Of a stretch of DNA of 64,000 nucleotides, positions 46,377 through 55,175 are shown one piece after another; the stretch's first letter is position 1; each line of letters opens with the position of its first letter. The stretch is from Flavobacteriaceae bacterium (GTDB lineage: Bacteria > Bacteroidota > Bacteroidia > Flavobacteriales > Flavobacteriaceae). The notes below the pieces were generated by a model that was not told where the DNA came from, ran no database searches, and worked only from the letters and a program-made list of their open reading frames with translations. Position numbers and translations under genes: made by a program. Where the stretch lies: assembly GCA_014075215.1 (NCBI GenBank), contig CP046177.1, positions 4,092,501-4,156,500 on the forward strand, in the 5' to 3' direction.

Positions 46377-46754
46377 ATGAAAAATGCAATTAACTGGTTT
46401 GAAATCTCTGTTACAGATTATGAAAGAGCAAAGAAGTTCTACAACCAAATTTTGGGAGTAGAAATAACAGATTATCACATGCCTGAAAAAAACATGAAAT
46501 ATGGAGTATTTCCTTATGATGAAGAAAACGGAGGTGTTGGCGGAGCTATTATGCAAATGGACGGCTGCAACCCGTCAATGGACGGCTCAACGGTTTACTT
46601 AAACGGAGGTGATGATCTAAACAATGTGCTTTCAAAAGTAACATCGGCAGGCGGAACTGTTATCATGCCTAAAACAAACGTTAATGAACATGGGTTTATT
46701 GCTCAGTTTGCGGATACGGAAGGTAATAGAATAGCACTGCATTCTATGAGTTAA
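46377..46754 (+). CDS. VOC-family (glyoxalase-like) protein
   Basis: The 125-residue protein has two beta-alpha-beta-beta-beta modules: INWFEISVTDYERAKKFYNQ at residues about 4-23, and the second ending in FADTEGNRIALHS. It fits the metal-binding VOC fold (one short chain, probably a dimer). The substrate is unknown; the PhnB-like and bleomycin-resistance-like groups are both possible. It precedes the WYL regulator by 63 bases and may share its transcript. Confidence 0.8.
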   Translation: MKNAINWFEISVTDYERAKKFYNQILGVEITDYHMPEKNMKYGVFPYDEENGGVGGAIMQMDGCNPSMDGSTVYLNGGDDLNNVLSKVTSAGGTVIMPKTNVNEHGFIAQFADTEGNRIALHSMS

Positions 46755-46817
46755 CATTCGTTATTATAATGGCGAATTCTTTTAATCCGGATTAAAAGGG
46801 TTCGCTATATTTGTTTT

Positions 46818-47519
46818 ATGTCTCAGTTATCCAGGCTTATATCCATACTAACCTTATTAAGGTCAAAACGAATCTTAACCGCTACCGAACTGGCTAAAAG
46901 ATATCAGGTAAGTGTAAGAACCATATATAGAGATATAAGAAAACTGGAAGAAGCCGGAGTTCCCGTGATTTCAATTGAAGGCAGAGGGTATAGCCTGATG
47001 GACGGATATTCGGTTGCTCCTGTTCAATTTACGGAAAAACAAGCTAATGCACTAATAACTGCTCAACATTTGGTAAATCAGACTAAGGATGTCTCATTTG
47101 TGGAAGATTTTAATGAAGCATTGATCAAAATCAAATCCGTTTTTAGAAGCTCTGTTCAGGAGAAAAGCGAATTGCTACATGATAAAATTTTAGTGCTGGA
47201 CAATTATTTCTACGATTTTGAGACCATTGATAGCAATGCACTTTCTGAAATTCAATTGGCAATTACCAATTTTCATTATATGGAAATCAATTATGAGAAA
47301 GTAGATGGTTCCGAGACATCATTCAGGAAAATTGAACCCTGCGCCATGTATTCCATTCAAAACAAATGGATTTTAATTGCCTGGTGTCATTTGAGAAATG
47401 ATTACAGGGCATTTCGAATTGACAAAATTCAACATTTCAAAATCTTACACGAAATATTTAAAGACAGAAAATTTGACTTACAGAATTATTTTACAGATTG
47501 CTATTACAAGGAAAAATAA
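46818..47519 (+). CDS. YafY-type transcriptional regulator (HTH_11 plus WYL)
   Basis: In this 233-residue protein the N-terminal winged helix-turn-helix is residues about 1-60 (LTATELAKRYQVSVRTIYRDI, split as TATELAKRYQVS and RTIYRDIRKLEEAGVPV). A WYL domain follows, about 140-205 (EPCAMYSIQNKWILIAWCH, DYRAFRIDKI). WYL proteins sense ligands and control nearby genes; the VOC gene upstream is the natural target candidate. Cytosolic DNA-binding protein. Confidence 0.88.
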   Translation: MSQLSRLISILTLLRSKRILTATELAKRYQVSVRTIYRDIRKLEEAGVPVISIEGRGYSLMDGYSVAPVQFTEKQANALITAQHLVNQTKDVSFVEDFNEALIKIKSVFRSSVQEKSELLHDKILVLDNYFYDFETIDSNALSEIQLAITNFHYMEINYEKVDGSETSFRKIEPCAMYSIQNKWILIAWCHLRNDYRAFRIDKIQHFKILHEIFKDRKFDLQNYFTDCYYKEK

Positions 47520-47603
47520 ATTCTAAGTTAGCTAAGAGACAAACTTTTTCGTAGTTTCTGAGGTCTAAAATTTTATATATCTTAGGAAGCAAATCACAAA
47601 CTG

Positions 47604-48152
47604 TTGGATAGCGAAGCCGGGCTATTAAAAAGACTTCAAAATAATAAGCACAAAGACCGTGCTTTTTCAGAACTCCTTGATCGCTATCAAGAGAGGCTCT
47701 ACTGGTATGTCCGAAAAATGGTATATACACATGATAATGCCAATGACGTCATACAAAATACATTTATCAGAGTATATAAGGGTATCGGCAACTTTGAAGG
47801 AAAAAGCACAATATTAACATGGATATTCAGGATAGCATACAATGAATCGTTACGGTTTTTGGAAAAAGAAAAAAAACGGATGTTTCCATCTATTGAAGAG
47901 GTGTCCGTATATCATTTGAAAACACTAAAGCAATCCGAGTATTTTGACGGAGATAAACTTCATGGAAAGTTGCTGCACATTATAGAAGGGTTATCCGAAA
48001 AACAACGAAGAGTTTTTCAGATGAAATATTTTGATGATTTGAGTTTTAGAGAGATTTCCGATATTTTAAATAGTAATGAGAGTACATTGAAGTCTGTCTA
48101 TTATGCAACTGTGAAAATAATTGAAGAAAAAATTTTAACGGAAACAAACTAA
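47604..48152 (+). CDS. ECF-family RNA polymerase sigma factor
   Basis: The protein has 182 residues. Region 2 has ERLYWYVRKMVYTHDNAND and VIQNTFIRVYKGIGNFEGKS (about 30-70). Region 4 has LSEKQRRVFQMKYFDDLSFR followed by EISDILNSNESTLKSVYY (about 130-172). The start must be TTG at 47604 (or CTG one codon earlier) since an in-frame stop lies 19 bases upstream. The next gene encodes a one-helix membrane protein of anti-sigma type. It probably responds to envelope stress. Confidence 0.9.
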   Translation: MDSEAGLLKRLQNNKHKDRAFSELLDRYQERLYWYVRKMVYTHDNANDVIQNTFIRVYKGIGNFEGKSTILTWIFRIAYNESLRFLEKEKKRMFPSIEEVSVYHLKTLKQSEYFDGDKLHGKLLHIIEGLSEKQRRVFQMKYFDDLSFREISDILNSNESTLKSVYYATVKIIEEKILTETN

Positions 48153-48182
48153 TTTAAACTAATCGGGTCTAATTAATACAAT

Positions 48183-48653
48183 ATGAGTAGAGAACATTTT
48201 TTAAGAACAAGAAAAGGGACTGTTTCAGATCACCATAAAGCATATCTGGGAATGGATGTTCCGGAAGGTTATTTTGTTAAATCAAAACAGTCGATTTTAG
48301 ATTTGATCAAAGCAGAAAAGAAAGAAACTAAGGTATTTTATCTGAGGAGATTATTTCAGATGGCAGCTTCTGTTACTTTATTAGTGGTTTTAACCATTTG
48401 GCTTCAATTTGTCAATAAGCCCCATACGGAAACCTCGGAAATTACTTTTGATAGCATTTTGATAACGTCTTTGTTTGTGGAAGACGATAGCGTGGATGCT
48501 TTTGCCGAAGGTATTTTGGTAAGCGAAGTTCTTGTAGAAGCTGAAAAATCCGAACAGGATCTGGAAAATATTTTTATAAACTCTTTGTTTGTAGAAGATT
48601 CATTAATAGATAGTTATGCAAAAGAAAGCTTACTTAATCACATTGTTTTATAA
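48183..48653 (+). CDS. Single-helix membrane protein, candidate anti-sigma factor
   Basis: The 156-residue protein has a cytosolic N-part (about 1-58), one hydrophobic helix (about 60-77, MAASVTLLVVLTIWLQF) and an acidic outer part. The outer part repeats a motif twice: ITSLFVEDDSVDAFAEG and INSLFVEDSLIDSYAKE. The order sigma factor then one-helix protein, 30 bases apart, is that of sigma/anti-sigma pairs. No known anti-sigma domain is recognisable, so the role is inferred from position. Confidence 0.6.
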   Translation: MSREHFLRTRKGTVSDHHKAYLGMDVPEGYFVKSKQSILDLIKAEKKETKVFYLRRLFQMAASVTLLVVLTIWLQFVNKPHTETSEITFDSILITSLFVEDDSVDAFAEGILVSEVLVEAEKSEQDLENIFINSLFVEDSLIDSYAKESLLNHIVL

Positions 48654-48727
48654 CCCATTTCAAACTATTTGAAACTTTTGGGTTCTAAGAAAGAAGAAAC
48701 GATTATTAATAACTAAAGAAATCAATT

Positions 48728-49585
48728 ATGAAATCTATCCATGTAGAGAACAAATTTTTAAAAAGAGGTATTATTTTTTTGATGCTTACTGCACTTTTAG
48801 CGGTATCAATTTTATTCACTTCTTGTTCAAATTCCGAAGAAGTTATTCAGAGCGATGCAGATCTAATAGCTGCCATTGAAAATGCTACAAATCGTATTTC
48901 GATAACAGTTGAAGACTTACCTGCAACCGCTCAAAACGATTTGGGTGAAGGTTTTTCCAATGATGTTATATACAGTGCAAGCTCGGCAGCTAACCTGGGT
49001 TATGAAGTAAAGCTGGTAACTGCCGAAGGTTCCTGGGCTTCAGAGTTCAATCGCGCGTATTACGATACAACCGGCAGACAGTTAGAAGATAGGAGAAGAC
49101 CAAGGCACGGACGTAGAAGAAGTTGTTTTCACGTAGTGTTTCCTTTCTCGGTAGTAATGCCTGATGGAACAACTATTACTTTGGAAAGCAGATCCGATAA
49201 ATCATTGATCAGAGCTTGGTATGAAACCAACCCTGATGCAAATGAAAAACCTGATTTGGTGTTTCCAATAGAAATTGAATATCAAGACGGTACGTTTGCT
49301 ATGATCAGTAATCAAACCGAATTGGAAACCGCTAGGGGTGAGTGTAGCACAACACGTTGTTTTGATTTGGTATACCCGTTTAGTGTAACGATGCCGGACA
49401 GTACGGTGATTACATTAAACACCGAAGGCGATAGATCCTTAATCAGAGCTTGGTATGAGACGAATCCCGGAGTTCACGAAAAACCCGAATTGGTTTTTCC
49501 GGTAGAAATTGTTTACCAAGACGGAACCACACAAACCATCAATAGTGAAGATGAATTAAGGGTAGCAAAAGAAAACTGTAGTTAA
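48728..49585 (+). CDS. Lipoprotein with two tandem copies of an unknown domain
   Basis: The 285-residue product has a lipoprotein signal with Cys in LFTSCSNSEE (about residue 34). After a region rich in Arg (DRRRPRHGRRR, about 117-128) come two copies of a roughly 75-residue unit. They share CFxxVxPFSVxMPD, SLIRAWYETNP, EKPxLVFPxEIxYQDGT, and a closing C. The paired cysteines may form disulphides. It follows the sigma/anti-sigma genes, so it is probably part of that regulon. The duplicated unit is common in flavobacterial lipoproteins as far as I recall, but its function is unknown. Confidence 0.7.
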   Translation: MKSIHVENKFLKRGIIFLMLTALLAVSILFTSCSNSEEVIQSDADLIAAIENATNRISITVEDLPATAQNDLGEGFSNDVIYSASSAANLGYEVKLVTAEGSWASEFNRAYYDTTGRQLEDRRRPRHGRRRSCFHVVFPFSVVMPDGTTITLESRSDKSLIRAWYETNPDANEKPDLVFPIEIEYQDGTFAMISNQTELETARGECSTTRCFDLVYPFSVTMPDSTVITLNTEGDRSLIRAWYETNPGVHEKPELVFPVEIVYQDGTTQTINSEDELRVAKENCS

Positions 49586-49657
49586 ATAGGCCGTTTTAGT
49601 ATCTTTGGAGAATTAAAAGAAACCGTTTGAAATTTCTACCCCAATTAAAAGTGATTA

Positions 49658-50209
49658 ATGAAAAATATTGATAGAAAGAGCCTTGAAAGTGCCTACCGTT
49701 TATTTGAATCCGGAGATATTCATAAAATTGAGGTAGGCACAATCAAGGGATTGCAGCAAATTCATAAATATCTATTCAACGGATTATATGATTTTGCAGA
49801 CCAAATACGGACTCAAAATATTTCAAAAGGAAACTTCCGGTTTGCAAATGCTCTCTATTTAAATGAGGCTTTGGCAAAAATTGAACAAATGCCCGAAAGT
49901 ACCTATGAGGAAATTATTGTTAAGTATGTGGAAATGAACAATCGCACACTCTTTTATAGAAGGCAATGGAAGGACGATGCGTATATGGCTGGATATGATA
50001 TTAAAGAAGAGGATGAAAAAAGTCGTTAATTGGCAGTATGTTGATAAAACCCTCTATCTGCAAGCTATTGGAGAGAAGTCCTGTAAATACTTTGGAGATT
50101 AGAGTGCTTTTTCGGACAACTTGACCGAAGAGGTTGATAATCGTGAAGTGATTTTTAAAGGAATTGAACAGTCCTGTTATTATGAGAGTTATGAAAAAGA
50201 TGATGATTA
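49658..50209 (+). pseudogene. Fic-family protein broken by three single-base indels
   Basis: The intact first part (about 92 codons) reads GTIKGLQQIHKYLFNGLYDFA and KGNFRFANALYLNEAL, typical of Fic proteins. An extra A near 49940 shifts the frame just before the active site. The restored frame gives IAHSFIEGNGRTMRIWLDM, i.e. HSFxEGNGR for the canonical HPFx[D/E]GNGR. A further extra T near 50067 and a missing T near 50113 break it again (ERSPVNTLEIRVL, then SDNLTEEVDNREVIFKGIEQ). The intact protein of about 185 residues would add AMP to target proteins. Without the catalytic loop the present product should be inactive. Confidence 0.8.
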
Positions 50210-50235
50210 ATGTGCGGTTTTAAAACTAGAATATC

Positions 50236-50658
50236 ATGAGAGCATCTAACGTAGTAACATTATTTTTCTTACTCTTTTTAGGGTTGGCAAATGTTCAAAC
50301 AGTTTTTGCACAGTCTAAAGATTACAATCTGATTATAAAGGAGTTGACAAAGGAGCAAAAAGAATTATTACGGAGAGAGAAAGAACTGATTAAGAGCAAT
50401 CGTGAAGCATTGAAGAAATTGCTGACCAAAGGACAATTGCAAATTTTAGTAGATAAAAACCTGAGTAAAGTAGAAAAAAGAAACAGGTTGATGAACTCTT
50501 TTACGAAACAGCAACGTACTTTGGTAAAAAGACAGGAAGACAGGTTGCGTACAGCAAGAGAAAGATTTAGAAGAACGTTAACTGACAGTCAGAGAAAAAT
50601 ATTAAAAAACCGAATAGAAAGATCTAGAAGGAATAGAAAAAAATCACGTGGTAATTAA
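50236..50658 (+). CDS. Small secreted basic helical protein, Spy/CpxP-like
   Basis: The 140-residue product has a signal peptide (about 1-26, TVFAQS) and then an almost entirely helical, strongly basic chain. LTKEQKELL, LTKGQLQIL, FTKQQRTLV and LTDSQRKIL recur, which resembles the LTxxQ motif of Spy/CpxP periplasmic chaperones. The C-terminus is very Arg/Lys-rich (RSRRNRKKSRGN). Placement after the ECF sigma genes fits an envelope-stress product. Function is inferred. Confidence 0.6.
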   Translation: MRASNVVTLFFLLFLGLANVQTVFAQSKDYNLIIKELTKEQKELLRREKELIKSNREALKKLLTKGQLQILVDKNLSKVEKRNRLMNSFTKQQRTLVKRQEDRLRTARERFRRTLTDSQRKILKNRIERSRRNRKKSRGN

Positions 50659-50682
50659 AATGATGAGTTAAGATTTGAATAT

Positions 50683-51579
50683 ATGAATTGCCGTAAATTC
50701 AGAGTAGAATCGAATGTAATCAAGTTGCTGTTTTTTACCATAGCAACTTCTTTTATTTCTTACAGCCAGGAGACAACGAATGATGAAGAAATTGATAGTT
50801 TATTGGATGAGCTTTTTTTTAATGATGAGCAGTTAGTTGATGATCTTTTAAATTCAATCCATCAATACGATTTTTTATATACGAATACCACGTTCAATTC
50901 CAATACTTTTTTTGCCGGCAGAGATTCCGGTATTGATCAAAAAAACCTTATTCCGCAGATTTCCTATTATAGTTCCTCCGGATTTAATGCTTCCGTCAGT
51001 TCGGTATACTATGAGCAACAAAACCCGAATTGGGATTTTGTAAGTCTCTCGGGAGGGTATGGAAATACCATTGGAAAAACGCGCAAATTTCACTATAACA
51101 TCAGTTACTCCCGATTTTTTTACAGCGATGGTTTTGATGCATTTAACAACTCAATAGATGCAACTATTGGCGTGAGAAATACCAATAGAATACTGGGAAT
51201 GGTCATCGTAGGGTCGTACCTGTTCGGAACCCGTCAATCAATTCAAATTTCTTCGAGAATATACGGGAATCTCACATTGAGCAAACAAACAAACCATGCA
51301 TTTAAATTTCGCCCTCAAATACATTTTCTATTTGCGGAGCAAGCCATTACATTTATGGTTCCGCCACGAATAGGAGTCCCTCCTATATTGGTAACTACAG
51401 AAGCATTCGGATTATTGAATACCCAAATTTACCTCCCTGTTTCTTTCACTACAAGTTCTTGGGATATTGAATTAGGATGGAACTTAAATCTGCCGAGGCC
51501 AATAGAAAATGAAGGAAACTTAAATATGACAAATTTCTTTTCTCTGACTGTTGGTTATTTAATCAATTTAAGAAAATAA
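50683..51579 (+). CDS. Predicted outer-membrane beta-barrel protein
   Basis: This 298-residue protein starts with a signal-like segment (about 13-30) and an acidic linker rich in Asp/Leu (SLLDELFFNDEQLVDDLLN). Alternating amphipathic strands of barrel type follow, and it ends SLTVGYLINLRK. The last residue is Lys rather than Phe, so barrel assembly signalling is not canonical. It follows the Spy-like gene by 25 bases and is probably the last gene of the sigma operon. No substrate can be named. Confidence 0.65.
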   Translation: MNCRKFRVESNVIKLLFFTIATSFISYSQETTNDEEIDSLLDELFFNDEQLVDDLLNSIHQYDFLYTNTTFNSNTFFAGRDSGIDQKNLIPQISYYSSSGFNASVSSVYYEQQNPNWDFVSLSGGYGNTIGKTRKFHYNISYSRFFYSDGFDAFNNSIDATIGVRNTNRILGMVIVGSYLFGTRQSIQISSRIYGNLTLSKQTNHAFKFRPQIHFLFAEQAITFMVPPRIGVPPILVTTEAFGLLNTQIYLPVSFTTSSWDIELGWNLNLPRPIENEGNLNMTNFFSLTVGYLINLRK

Positions 51580-51593
51580 GATTTTTAAATACG

Positions 51594-51895
51594 AAGTGAT
51601 TTAAACTTTTCAAATAAATAGTTAACCCTTAAAAATAGGCTATTTGTTGATTAGGTTTTATTATTAGTGTCCGATTTTTCTCTAACAAATTTTTGCACAG
51701 GTAACCAAAGGTATTAAGAACAAGCCAAAGAATTTCTTGTTTGAGTTTTCTCATTAATTTTTTGAAGTTGAACCCAGCGGCGGCCATCATAAAGTTGATA
51801 CTATCTCCCATCTGACCTTTTAGGAAGTTGTTTGCTACCCTATGGTCTTGTTTAAGATGGGATATTGTAGGTTCTATAGTAGTTCTTTTGTATTA
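51594..51895 (-). pseudogene. Remnant of an IS5/IS1182-type element: transposase C-terminus and one end
   Basis: On the minus strand a frame running 51895 to 51629 reads RTTIEPTISHLKQDHRVANN, then FLKGQMGDSINFMMAAAGF, the usual C-terminus of IS5/IS1182-group transposases. The upstream catalytic part is missing. GAAGTGATTTAAACTTTTC at 51594-51612 matches the terminal repeat of the IS5-family element at 54000-54933, so one IS end survives too. The remnant abuts a truncated barrel gene on its other side. Confidence 0.7.
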
Positions 51896-51902
51896 ATAAA
51901 TT

Positions 51903-52175
51903 ATGATTTTTTCAAAGGGATTTATTTTTTCTTTTGACTACACGCTGTACGATTATAAAAACAAAGCATTAAATCAAAGAAATAGATTTGATATAGCTAG
52001 CTTCACATTTTCATACCGAAAGGAAAATAGTGCATGGACGTATAAAGTTTTCTCAAACAATCTTTTCAATACCGGTTTTAAAAGGAATAGCTCTTTTTCT
52101 GAATATTTAATATCAGATACAAAAACTTTCATATTACTTAGAGTCCTAATGTTAGGAATTAGCTATAATTTGTAA
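51903..52175 (+). pseudogene. C-terminal fragment of a TonB-receptor-like barrel
   Basis: About 90 codons of strand-rich sequence: FIFSFDYTLYDYKNKAL, SFTFSYRKENSAWTYKVFSN and the ending LGISYNL. It looks like the last five or six strands of an outer-membrane barrel of TonB-receptor type. It has no signal peptide or plug. Its 5' side abuts the IS remnant, so the original gene was probably cut by IS-mediated rearrangement. Confidence 0.6.
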
Positions 52176-52263
52176 TTATCCAAGACAATAATTTTTCTTT
52201 TTATATATAAGAGCGAATATAAATAAGGTACATCAGGGTACTGTTAATCCTTGCATAGGATAA

Positions 52264-53283
52264 TTATTCTTTAAAATGTTCTGCATACATACGCCATTTC
52301 TCCAAACAGGTTTTCATATCTTCGGGAATTTCAGAATCAAATTGTAAGAATTTTCCGGTAATAGGATGTGTAAATCCCAGTGTTTTTGCATGCAATGCCT
52401 GTCTGGGCAACACGTGAAAACAGTTTTCTACAAATTGTTTGTATTTGGTAAATGTAGTTCCTTTTAATATTTGATCTCCACCATAACGCTCGTCGTTGAA
52501 AAGCGGATGCCCGATATGTTTAAAATGAGCGCGGATTTGATGTGTTCTTCCGGTTTCCAATTTGCACTCAATGAACGTTACATAAGTCAACCGCTCTATA
52601 ACTTTAAAATGTGTAACGGCGGGTTTTCCATACTCGCCGTCAGGAAATACATCCATTTGTAGCCGATTCTTAGGATTACGTCCGATATGGCCTTTAATGG
52701 TACCTTTATCTTCTTTAATATTACCCCAAACTAAGGTATAGTATAAACGCTCGGTAGTCCTGTAAAAAAACTGTTTAGCTAAATGTGCCATAGCAGCATC
52801 TGTTTTGGCAACTACTAACAGACCACTTGTGTCTTTATCAAGGCGATGTACCAAACCCGGGTAATGATTGCCGTTAACAGGTAAATTTTCTATATGATTC
52901 ATAAGACCATTTACCAAGGTTCCCGAATAATTTCCGTGACCGGGATGTACCACCATTCCTGGCGGCTTATTTACAACAATTAGAGATGCATCTTCAAAAA
53001 CAATATCCAGAGGGATATCTTCCGCGACCAGTAAATTCTCATGAGGGGGATAGAAAAAAACCACACGGACAATATCATTGGGTTTTACTTTATAATTGGA
53101 TTTTACGGAAACTTCATTTACCAGAATATTACCGGCTTTTGCAGCGAGTTGAATTTTATTTCGGGTGGCATTTTCTATAAAATTTATTAAAAATTTATCA
53201 ACTCGCAATGGTGCTTGTCCTTCACGAGCTGTAAAGCAATAATGTTCGTATGCTTTTTCGTTGTCTAATTTCTCTTCATTCAC
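52264..53283 (-). CDS. RluA/RluD-family pseudouridine synthase
   Basis: The 339-residue protein has an N-terminal S4 RNA-binding domain (about 15-75, RVDKFLINFIENATRNKIQ). The catalytic domain has the nucleophile Asp in GLVHRLDKDTSGLLVVAK (about 139-156). LETGRTHQIRAHFKHIGHP follows (about 238), another family signature. It isomerises uridines, most likely in 23S rRNA. It lies directly downstream of the PASTA protein gene on the same strand, 12 bases apart, an arrangement common in flavobacteria. Confidence 0.92.
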   Translation of the reverse strand: MNEEKLDNEKAYEHYCFTAREGQAPLRVDKFLINFIENATRNKIQLAAKAGNILVNEVSVKSNYKVKPNDIVRVVFFYPPHENLLVAEDIPLDIVFEDASLIVVNKPPGMVVHPGHGNYSGTLVNGLMNHIENLPVNGNHYPGLVHRLDKDTSGLLVVAKTDAAMAHLAKQFFYRTTERLYYTLVWGNIKEDKGTIKGHIGRNPKNRLQMDVFPDGEYGKPAVTHFKVIERLTYVTFIECKLETGRTHQIRAHFKHIGHPLFNDERYGGDQILKGTTFTKYKQFVENCFHVLPRQALHAKTLGFTHPITGKFLQFDSEIPEDMKTCLEKWRMYAEHFKE

Positions 53284-53295
53284 TTTAAAATAGTG

Positions 53296-53847
53296 CTATC
53301 TTTTTCCGTCGCCTAAAACTAAATCTATAGTTGAGTTTTTAGGTAATTTTACTCCCGGATTTAATTTTTGACCATTATACCTTAGGCCACGAACTACATC
53401 TTTTCCAATATCATGAACAAAATAAAATTCCCCTATGTTGAAACCAATAGATTGTAGCTGTGTCATTGCCTGTCTTTTGGTACGTCCGTTTAGATCGGGA
53501 ATCATAATATCTCTGTATTTGGAAGGATTTATGACCAAATAAATTTTACGTTTTTCTTTTACAAAATCACCTGCTTCGGGCAATTGTTCCATAACAGATT
53601 TAGCAGGATAATTCGGATTATATCTGCTGGAGTCCTGAATGATATAGCCCAGATTCAATCCTCTTAAAGTTACCTGCACTTCTGCTAAAGAAGACCTGTT
53701 TAAATCCGGAACTTCTATTTTTTGATCGTGATTTGTCGTATAATTCAACCATCGTTGTAGCATAAAAATAAATAATATAAAGCACCCGATAGCAATGCCT
53801 ATTTGTATAAAAAAAGATTTACTTTTTAAAAATACAGTCAAATTCAT
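53296..53847 (-). CDS. PASTA-domain membrane protein
   Basis: The start is set at the ATG at 53847 (MNLTVFLKSKSFF), since the earlier ATG at 53916 lies in repeat sequence. That gives 183 residues: one membrane helix (about 13-32) and two or three PASTA units. Each PASTA unit has the V/IPDLNRSSLAEVQ or IPDLNGRTKRQAMTQLQ pattern and an ending such as VLGDG. PASTA modules bind peptidoglycan fragments or act as spacers. It forms an operon with the pseudouridine synthase gene. Confidence 0.85.
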   Translation of the reverse strand: MNLTVFLKSKSFFIQIGIAIGCFILFIFMLQRWLNYTTNHDQKIEVPDLNRSSLAEVQVTLRGLNLGYIIQDSSRYNPNYPAKSVMEQLPEAGDFVKEKRKIYLVINPSKYRDIMIPDLNGRTKRQAMTQLQSIGFNIGEFYFVHDIGKDVVRGLRYNGQKLNPGVKLPKNSTIDLVLGDGKR

Positions 53848-53867
53848 ATCATAGGTATATATAGAGA

Positions 53868-53975
53868 CCTTTGCAAAATAGTGATATATTCCGTATTGAA
53901 ATTGATTTGACTTCAAATTTCTTCCTTCTCGAAAATTTTAAACCCTCAAAACCAATATGCTCTTTTATTCTTGTA
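53868..53975. repeat. Family B element, copy 3 (partial)
   Basis: AGAGACCTTTGCAAAATAGT begins a stretch matching family B copy 1 through TCGAAAATTTTAAACC. The second end is not found; the copy ends before the IS5 element. It forms the leader of the PASTA gene on the minus strand. Confidence 0.6.
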
Positions 53976-53995
53976 TTTTTGATTTGAAAAATATT

Positions 53996-54937
53996 TAAAT
54001 TGAACTGATTTAAACTTTTTGGGTTTTTCTTTTTTTGAATTTTTTAAGCGCTATCACAAAGAAAGCGAGATAGTTAAATCCTTTTCAGGTTTCTATAGTT
54101 GTATCAAATCTGTTTAGTAGTGATCGGAAGCTATCCGTCCAAGCATTAGTTCGTTCTACTGCATAACGTTGATTGTACAAATCTTGATCAAAATATTCCC
54201 CTCTATCTTCTGTATTTCCATTACGTTTGTTAAAACAGACATTAGCTTGAATTTCCTTTTTGCCACAGGAATCTCTAAAGTTTTTTGAATCAAAGCCTGC
54301 ATCTGCATTTAAAAATAATCCTTCAACAGGAATTTCTGCTTGTTCCGGAGTAGCTGTAACTACCTCAAACTGAACCTCAATATCATGCAGGTCATTATGA
54401 TTACCAGATATCGGCTCACTCATTGCTAATGGTAGACCCTGTCTATCAGTTAAATAAAGAGCATTAGTGGTCTTACGCTTTTTCCTCCCTTGATATTCAA
54501 CCTGATCACCACCTCTTATCGCTGGTGTATGACTCCCGTCTAAGTCCACACTTGAAAGGTCTGACTCCTTCTTGTGGCTCTTAAGGAAAGTAATCCAACT
54601 TTGCTTTAAAATACCGGACAAACACCACTTCCTGTAATGGTAGTGTACAGTATTCCAAGTCAAGGATTCCCCTTCAAACAATGTTTTGACGGGTAACTGA
54701 TTCCATTGAACACCTGTCTTTAGCTTGTAGAGAATTGCATTGACAATCTCAACTAATGGAACAGTAGGTGGAAAACCTCGTTTTGTTTTTGGAATAAGTG
54801 GAACTATTTCCATTTCTATTGTATCTTTATCTAGTACTGTGTACATAAGGGGTTGTTTTTAAATTATTTACGCTTTGCAACGCAAATATCAACAACCCTG
54901 TTTTATTGCTAAAAAAAGCTTAAATCACTTCAATAAA
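53996..54937. mobile_element. IS5-family insertion sequence with 4-bp target duplication
   Basis: The element is 54000-54933 (934 bp). The left end TTGAACTGATTTAAACTTTT is mirrored by the reverse complement of the right end, TTGAAGTGATTTAAGCTTTT, with two mismatches. TAAA flanks both sides (53996-53999 and 54934-54937), as IS5-type 4-bp duplications do. The transposase is slightly truncated by an internal TGA. Confidence 0.85.
54010..54846 (-). pseudogene. IS5-family transposase with a premature TGA near the C-terminus
   Basis: The frame starts at 54846 and is stopped at TGA 54085-54087 after 253 codons (DTTIET). Beyond it the same frame continues as KGFNYLAFFVIALKKF to TAA at 54010-54012. 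IS5 relatives have Trp at the position of the TGA, so TGG to TGA is the simplest explanation. DDE motifs are present: DLDGSHT (about 119), NADAGFDS (about 191) and ERTNAW (about 233). The lost tail is about 25 residues, so some activity might survive. Confidence 0.8.
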
Positions 54938-54989
54938 AAATGGATAGTGTCCTAAATTAGCGCTTTTACAAAATGTTTAAAAATAAGAA

Positions 54990-55106
54990 ATGAAAAGAAT
55001 AGTATTGCTTCTATCACTTTTAATTTGTGCATGTAGTACAAAAGAAACTGAAAAGATGCCTATTGGTGTATATTTCAAAAAAACAGCTTATGAAGTGTAG
55101 CACTTA
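54990..55106 (+). pseudogene. Truncated lipoprotein leader
   Basis: A 38-codon frame starts MKRIVLLLSLLICACSTKET, a good lipoprotein signal with lipobox Cys at residue 15. It soon ends in QLMKCST. It sits between an IS5 element and an IS66 fragment. It is probably the 5' stub of a lipoprotein gene cut by rearrangement, though a real tiny lipoprotein cannot be excluded. Confidence 0.4.
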
Positions 55107-55175
55107 GTGTCGGTATAAGGTATGCCCATGAGCAAGTAGGTATATACTACTATAAAGTACGGTCTTACCTTGCCC

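Noticed and set aside
48655..48690. Inverted AACTATTTGAAACTTTTGGG text as another MITE end
   Set aside because: Too short and too A/T-biased to separate from chance without a second copy.
22663..54087. Stop codon reassignment to explain several in-frame TAA/TGA codons
   Set aside because: Normal genes here use TAA, TAG and TGA as terminators, and the broken genes also contain indels, so pseudogenes or errors are simpler.
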